The translations under genes were made by a program, and so were the position numbers. A stretch of 10,890 nt of DNA from Alphaproteobacteria bacterium (GTDB taxonomy: Bacteria; Pseudomonadota; Alphaproteobacteria; Micavibrionales; Micavibrionaceae): the NCBI GenBank assembly GCA_030639165.1, contig DAOWDF010000127.1, forward strand, positions 1 to 10,890, given 5' to 3'. Under the pieces are notes generated by a model. It searched no databases, was not told where the DNA came from, and saw nothing but the letters and a program-made list of their open reading frames with translations. Shown here in pieces: positions 6,815-10,890 of the stretch; the first letter of the stretch is position 1; the number at the start of each line of letters is the position of its first letter.

Positions 6815-7313
6815 ATCCCATTCCTTTTTCTTCAAGTAAATCTAACAGCATTTGAAAAGAATGCTTCATACCTTCTTTACTGTTAGCATGATTACTTTCT
6901 TCAGCTAATAGTGATTTATACAAAGGTATTATAACATTATCTAATACGTCGCGCCGAGGAACCCTACGGCTAGAATGGTATGATATAATATTGCCATTAC
7001 TATCTAAGGTAGGGGTAACATGTGCAAAAACCCAATAATGCCCGCCATCTTTAGACATGTTAATAACATACGCGAATATTTCGTTGCCTGCCTGCAAGGT
7101 ATCCCACAGTAATTTAAATACGCAACGTGGCATATCAGGGTGGCGGATAATACTATGCGGCTGCCCTAGTATTTCCTTTTCTTTATAACCTGCCAGACGT
7201 AGGAAAACATCATTGGCATAAGTAACATGCCCTTTAGTATTGGTTTTACTAACTATAATTTCATTTTTATCAAAAAAATGTTCTTTTCCTGTAGGAACTA
7301 TTTTAGAAGCCAT
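6789..7313 (-). CDS. Aer-like FAD-binding PAS protein (CetB-like energy-taxis sensor)
   Basis: A 174-residue cytoplasmic protein made of one PAS domain (about 15-120) and a helical C-terminal part. It follows E. coli Aer closely: YANDVF, then AGY...LGQPHSIIRHPDMPR, LLWDTLQAGNE and KDGGHYWVFAHVTP. Arg57, His58, Asp60 and Trp70 carry the same residue numbers as the corresponding Aer residues; Arg57, His58 and Asp60 are known to matter for FAD binding in Aer, so FAD and redox sensing are a reasonable inference. Unlike Aer, it has no membrane anchor, HAMP or signalling domain. These are in the next gene, whose ribosome site and start lie inside the last codons of this one. Campylobacter CetB/CetA has the same split. 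The ATG at 7313 has AGGT eight bases upstream. Family confidence is high; the cofactor is inferred. Confidence 0.9.
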   Translation of the reverse strand: MASKIVPTGKEHFFDKNEIIVSKTNTKGHVTYANDVFLRLAGYKEKEILGQPHSIIRHPDMPRCVFKLLWDTLQAGNEIFAYVINMSKDGGHYWVFAHVTPTLDSNGNIISYHSSRRVPRRDVLDNVIIPLYKSLLAEESNHANSKEGMKHSFQMLLDLLEEKGMGYDELIFSL

Positions 7314-7426
7314 TTTCTATTACCTGAATATATTTAAATGAATAATTTATGGATAGATACTCAGTAGAATCATAGTACTCTAGCATAAAGATATCTAAAT
7401 GAAATTAAAAGTTATAAAGAGCTAAA
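7314..7426. promoter_or_regulatory. Divergent intergenic region, taxis operon / RHH gene
   Basis: This 113-base gap must contain the promoter of the minus-strand taxis operon and that of the plus-strand RHH gene. Small palindromes occur (AGTACT at 7374-7379 and AGATATCT at 7389-7396), as does a TACTC direct repeat (7358-7362 and 7376-7380). No convincing sigma-70 pair or sigma-28 flagellar promoter was recognised. An RHH protein binding here to control itself and the operon is possible but only a guess. Confidence 0.25.
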
Positions 7427-7660
7427 ATGCATACAGTAGAAACGCCTAATATTATAAAAAAACGCTCAGTTATAATATCTGGACATAGTACTAGTGTAAC
7501 GTTAGAGGCGCCATTCTGGGATGCTTTACGCAGCATCTCGAGAGAAAAAGACGTGTCAATTAATCACTTAATATCCGATATAGACAATAAAAATAATGGC
7601 AACCTTTCTAGCGCTATACGCATTTATGTATTGCAGGATTTGCAAAGTAAACTGGTTTAA
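7427..7660 (+). CDS. Ribbon-helix-helix domain protein (RHH_4-type)
   Basis: A 77-residue protein with the pattern of the alphaproteobacterial RHH_4 family: a basic Lys-Lys-Arg-Ser-Val beta strand (about residues 11-16), then SGHSTSVTLEAPFWDALRSI, an Arg-Glu-Lys-Asp turn, the second helix SINHLISDID, and the closing NLSSAIRIYVLQDL (58-71). RHH proteins bind DNA as dimers through the strand; the target of this family is not known to me. From memory, related genes often sit close to fumC in Alphaproteobacteria; here a three-gene taxis cassette lies between them. The start has AAAGAG five bases upstream. The TAA stop at 7658-7660 directly abuts the AsmA stop at 7661-7663, leaving no room for a separate terminator. 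Family confidence is good; function is unknown. Confidence 0.8.
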   Translation: MHTVETPNIIKKRSVIISGHSTSVTLEAPFWDALRSISREKDVSINHLISDIDNKNNGNLSSAIRIYVLQDLQSKLV

Positions 7661-10600
7661 CTAGCGTAAAAGATCGCCTAATAGACCTTTGAGAGCTTCC
7701 TCTGCAACATCTTCAATATCCATTTCTTTTGCAGGTGCTGGTTGAGTTTGTTGCTTAGTTGGCGCTTGATCTTGCTTTGGCTGCTGATTAGTTGTCTGCT
7801 GCGGAGCTTTATTATCATTAGACGGCAGCCCTAGCTTATTAGATAGCAACTTATTGAATTTACGCTGTATCTTGCGACTAAGGTAATCATTGATTAAGCC
7901 CTGCCCAAGTGTTTCTGCGGGGTTATCAAGCGAGCCACTGAATGAAATTTCAAATGGCGGCACATCGGAAGGGACATCTTCACTGCCCTTAACTGTTATC
8001 GTATGCTTGGTGCTAAGCGTCCATTTCGGCAGGTTGATATTGCCTCTTGTTGTAAGGGATGCTGCGATACCATCAAGATCCATTTTGGATATATTAGCCA
8101 CTCCATTTTTAATCTCGAATGCTCCATCAAGGGTATCAAACCTGCTTTGCCCGCCCCTTGTCGCGCCCTTCCAAAGGCCCAACACACTATCTCCAGTCTT
8201 ACTATCATCAGATAAAGCGCGCGCAAAACGTACTATATCAACACCATCCAGCACGATATCAGTGCCAGTAACCGTACCATTGCCGTTCAGCGCATTTATA
8301 AGAGAAAAAGCGCTTCCTCCGCGGGAATTAATATCCAAATCAAGATTGCCTGAGCCTGTGATATTTACCAGCTGTTTTCCAATTAAAGCCTTTGATAACG
8401 CTCCTAGATCAGCGCCTTTAACATTCATCTTACTTTCGAAATCAATGGAGGAACTTACATTACCTGAATCCTTAACATTACTAGAAAAACTCACATCGCC
8501 GCCAAATAGCCCAGCTTTAAGGTTGGTTATATTTAGGGCGCCATTACTTAATACTAAGTTCAAAGATGGCTTTATCATTGGCCACGCACCATATTCTATT
8601 TTTTGTGCCCGTAAATTGATATTGGCATTTAACGCATTTAAAGCGCTGATATCTATTGGAGATTTAGACCAACGACCGCCCCTAGATGATGTTGCACCGC
8701 GCCCGCTACTATTACTGCCCATGACTGAGTTAAGGTTTATTTTACCGAAGGTTAGGTCGCCGCTTATATCAGGAACCTTACCACCAAGAGCAAGTACCAC
8801 GCTCCCCTTAACAGTTACGCCCGACAAGTCACCTTTAATTTCACTAAGAGTATAGGTCTGACCAGATTGAGATACCTTGCTATAAAAGTCCAACTTTTTT
8901 GAAAACTGCCTGTCATTAAGGCTTATGCCAGCAAAGGTTTTTATAGCCTCAGCCATATTCTTATGCTTAACCTGTAAGGCAAGGTCGCTAATAGATGGCT
9001 GTTTAAATGGTGAGGTAATCGTTCCATCTGCAATTAATTCAGCCCGCATAGCAGATATATTAGTCTTCATATTCATTGAATCTATGTTGCCTGAAAGCTT
9101 TGCCTTAACCAAAGTTTTCCTCAAATCCTTTGGCCATGCACTACTATCTACGCCGAATAGTTTTGCTAGCTTCTTAATATCTGGTGAATTGACATCTATA
9201 GAAGATGTTATTTTAGATGCAGACTTCAAACCGTTAATTTCAGTAGAAAACTTAACGTCTGCCCCTGCTATGTTTTTTATATGCACCTTAGAGATTGTGA
9301 CATTATCCTCACGGAATTTGCTTGATGTATTAATCGCAAGAATATTGTTTTTCTGCCAAATAAGCTTGGTTATATATAGATCAAGATCGAGGTCTAATGG
9401 AAGCGCAAGAGAGGCTACTATATCCTGTACGCCCTGCCCGCTGTTTTTTGTATTTTTATTGCCAGAAATTATTTTATCGTAATTAATTTCATCTACAGAC
9501 ATTGTAAGTTTGGCTTTGCTGCGCTTATCCTTGCCATTATTTTTATAATTACCAGATATGATATGGTTGATACCATCAAGTTTTAACGTTGAATTTTTAG
9601 TAGTCGCTTCCGTGGCATTTCCAGATAGGTTTAGGTTAAGTGCGGCCTTTTTAAACGGCGAATCAATCACTGTAATATTATCTAAAGCAATATCAGACAA
9701 TGACTTTATCGTTAGTGTGTATTTTAATGGATCAAGATCAAGGCGCAGTGAGCCGCTCAAGCTATCATTACCTAGCAGCAGTTCAAAATTCTTGTAATCG
9801 AGTTTTTTTGTATCTACGCTCAATAACCCATCGCTAACTAATTCTACATCGGCGGCAACGACATCACTAACACCATGAGCCGATAAGAAACTGGCGAGAT
9901 CATCTATAGATATGCTGGTTTGCCCCTGCATAAAAAAGCCCTCAGCAAAACTTACAGCTCCTGCATATTCGAGCCTAATATTATCGGGTTTGAGGGTTAG
10001 TTTCACCTTAGGTGATAGGGTTTTGCTTTCAGCATCATAATCACCACTATCAATATCAAAGTCCAATAGCTGCTCATTATAAAATAGCGATCCCTGAGCT
10101 TTAAATGGCCCTGAAAGACTTGCTGCGCTTAAATCTGCATTTATGTTTTCTGCCAAATAGCTGGCATTACTATTGTGGTCAAAATAAGAAAACACGCCAT
10201 CTTTAATTCTGATTTTTTCCAGTGATATTTCTGGCATAGAAATTGGTTTCGATGATGCATCGTCGCCTTTGGCTTCACTTAAACTTTGCAGTTCCTTTGT
10301 CATTAGATTAAGGCTGCCATTTTCTAACATCTCAATTGCGATGACAGGTTTAACCAGTGTAATTGAATTGACTGAAAGCTGCCCCTTGAATAAAGGCATT
10401 AGATCAACATCTACTTCCAGCTTGTTAAAAGATAGCAGGTTATCAGATTTTGATCCATCAGGAGATGATATTGCGACTTCGTTGACCGTAAGGTGCGGAT
10501 ATGGAAGCAAGGCAAAGTCCAAATCTCCACCAATATTAAGATCAAGACCAGCGCGCGATTTTACTTCAGAAATTGCTTTTTCTTTATATATATTCCAATC

Positions 10601-10678
10601 GATAAATGATGGTGCGATAAACAAACCGCCTAAGCAAATAATAATCAGAAATAAAACAGCTATTAATGCACGCTTCAT
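7661..10678 (-). CDS. AsmA family protein, inner-membrane anchored
   Basis: A 1005-residue protein. One N-terminal membrane helix (about 4-25, ALIAVLFLIIICLGGLFIAP) anchors it with the body in the periplasm. Immediately after comes the AsmA hallmark: WNIYKEKAISEVKSRAGLDL, then GGDLDFALLPYPHLTVNEV with the F-x-L-x-P-x-P-x-L core. The middle is a long run of short beta-rich repeats, as expected for a lipid-channel bridge. A Gly/Ser/Arg-rich loop is near 658-673. The C-terminal AsmA region (about 860-930) includes NLPKWTLSTKHTITVKGSED and FSGSLDNPAETLGQG, and is followed by a Gln/Pro/Lys-rich tail (about 957-990) and a short acidic helix with GLLGDLLR. Relatives such as TamB, YhdP and AsmA take part in lipid transport or outer-membrane assembly; the exact role here is unknown. 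GGGAG seven bases upstream fixes the start. Confidence 0.9.
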   Translation of the reverse strand: MKRALIAVLFLIIICLGGLFIAPSFIDWNIYKEKAISEVKSRAGLDLNIGGDLDFALLPYPHLTVNEVAISSPDGSKSDNLLSFNKLEVDVDLMPLFKGQLSVNSITLVKPVIAIEMLENGSLNLMTKELQSLSEAKGDDASSKPISMPEISLEKIRIKDGVFSYFDHNSNASYLAENINADLSAASLSGPFKAQGSLFYNEQLLDFDIDSGDYDAESKTLSPKVKLTLKPDNIRLEYAGAVSFAEGFFMQGQTSISIDDLASFLSAHGVSDVVAADVELVSDGLLSVDTKKLDYKNFELLLGNDSLSGSLRLDLDPLKYTLTIKSLSDIALDNITVIDSPFKKAALNLNLSGNATEATTKNSTLKLDGINHIISGNYKNNGKDKRSKAKLTMSVDEINYDKIISGNKNTKNSGQGVQDIVASLALPLDLDLDLYITKLIWQKNNILAINTSSKFREDNVTISKVHIKNIAGADVKFSTEINGLKSASKITSSIDVNSPDIKKLAKLFGVDSSAWPKDLRKTLVKAKLSGNIDSMNMKTNISAMRAELIADGTITSPFKQPSISDLALQVKHKNMAEAIKTFAGISLNDRQFSKKLDFYSKVSQSGQTYTLSEIKGDLSGVTVKGSVVLALGGKVPDISGDLTFGKINLNSVMGSNSSGRGATSSRGGRWSKSPIDISALNALNANINLRAQKIEYGAWPMIKPSLNLVLSNGALNITNLKAGLFGGDVSFSSNVKDSGNVSSSIDFESKMNVKGADLGALSKALIGKQLVNITGSGNLDLDINSRGGSAFSLINALNGNGTVTGTDIVLDGVDIVRFARALSDDSKTGDSVLGLWKGATRGGQSRFDTLDGAFEIKNGVANISKMDLDGIAASLTTRGNINLPKWTLSTKHTITVKGSEDVPSDVPPFEISFSGSLDNPAETLGQGLINDYLSRKIQRKFNKLLSNKLGLPSNDNKAPQQTTNQQPKQDQAPTKQQTQPAPAKEMDIEDVAEEALKGLLGDLLR

Positions 10679-10685
10679 GTCAAAG

Positions 10686-10705
10686 CTCCCAGCCCTGAAA
10701 CAGGG
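10686..10705 (-). promoter_or_regulatory. AsmA ribosome binding site with adjacent small hairpin
   Basis: The plus-strand CTCCC at 10686-10690 reads GGGAG on the minus strand, seven bases before the AsmA ATG, the strongest Shine-Dalgarno in the window together with that of the receiver gene. Two bases further upstream, CCCTG-AAA-CAGGG (10693-10705) forms a compact 5-bp hairpin in the leader RNA. It does not cover the ribosome site, so it may stabilise the leader or be incidental. Confidence 0.5.
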
Positions 10706-10778
10706 TCATAAGTTTAAGAATTACTAATTGTAACGCTAATGGCAGATCATGGGCAAGGGCAAAATATATAACTATAAT

Positions 10779-10890
10779 TATAGTGTTTTTGCTTTTTAAT
10801 TACACTAGGCAACCGAGGCGAATAAAATTTTAGCGTATATTAATACGTGAATTTTATGAGACCGAAGGGTAACGACGTGTAAGTGAAAAT
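10779..10890 (+). repeat. 112-bp dispersed repeat, copy B, at the right edge
   Basis: Ungapped second copy of 2447-2558 (99 of 112 identical). It keeps TTACAC (10800-10805) and GTGTAA (10877-10882) at exactly the same 83-base span, the AAAATT/AATTTT pair (10824-10829 and 10850-10855) and the CGTAT/ATACG stem (10834-10838 and 10843-10847) around an ATTA loop. It ends with GTGAAAAT, the same bases that run into the purK ATG in copy A, so a plus-strand gene probably starts one base beyond the window. It may also extend further right. The stretch before it (10706-10778) is AT-rich with no recognised gene. Confidence 0.85.

Noticed and set aside
7350..7400. RHH operator formed by the TACTC repeats and small palindromes
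   Set aside because: The repeats are 5-6 bases in AT-rich DNA and are expected by chance; kept only as a note under the intergenic region.
7890..8855. Plus-strand open frame of 321 codons inside the AsmA gene
   Set aside because: The AsmA frame is continuous for 1005 codons with family motifs and a strong ribosome site; the opposite frame has no recognisable domain.

Overview
The window is AT-rich chromosomal DNA (about 40% GC by eye), probably from a free-living, motile alphaproteobacterium. Pointers are a DUF465 (YdcH-type) small protein just ahead of purE-purK, fumC followed at some distance by a ribbon-helix-helix (RHH_4-type) protein, and a roughly 1000-residue AsmA protein. This assignment rests on protein families and remembered gene order, not on a database search. 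No rRNA, tRNA, CRISPR array, insertion sequence or phage gene was seen.

Layout. Positions 1-231 (minus) hold the N-terminal part of a PH-domain-like membrane protein that runs off the left edge. 350-1438 (minus) is 6-phosphofructokinase. A divergent AT-rich promoter region (1439-1571) separates it from a plus-strand block: DUF465 protein, purE, purK and fumC. purK and fumC overlap by four bases (ATGA). A minus-strand cassette of three signalling genes follows (7313 down to 5117): a PAS protein very like the FAD-binding PAS of Aer, a methyl-accepting chemotaxis protein with no periplasmic sensor domain, and a CheY-like receiver. Beyond it are the plus-strand RHH gene (7427-7660) and a large minus-strand AsmA gene (7661-10678) whose stop codon directly abuts that of the RHH gene.

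How the genes work together. PurE and PurK catalyse the two steps that carboxylate AIR to CAIR in de novo purine synthesis. Phosphofructokinase and fumarase serve glycolysis and the TCA cycle. The PAS protein, transducer and receiver look like a split Aer, comparable to the CetB/CetA energy-taxis pair of Campylobacter, with a dedicated response regulator in the same transcription unit.

Most unusual feature. A 112-bp sequence lies between purE and purK (2447-2558) and again at the right edge (10779-10890), 99 of 112 bases identical with no gaps. It carries a conserved nested hairpin and a TTACAC...GTGTAA inverted pair. It nearly fills the purE-purK gap and ends inside the purK start codon. The right-edge copy ends at the same base, so it is probably the leader of a plus-strand gene just outside the window. 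A related hairpin core lies upstream of purE. This may be a dispersed cis-regulatory RNA family or a MITE-like element that supplies gene starts.
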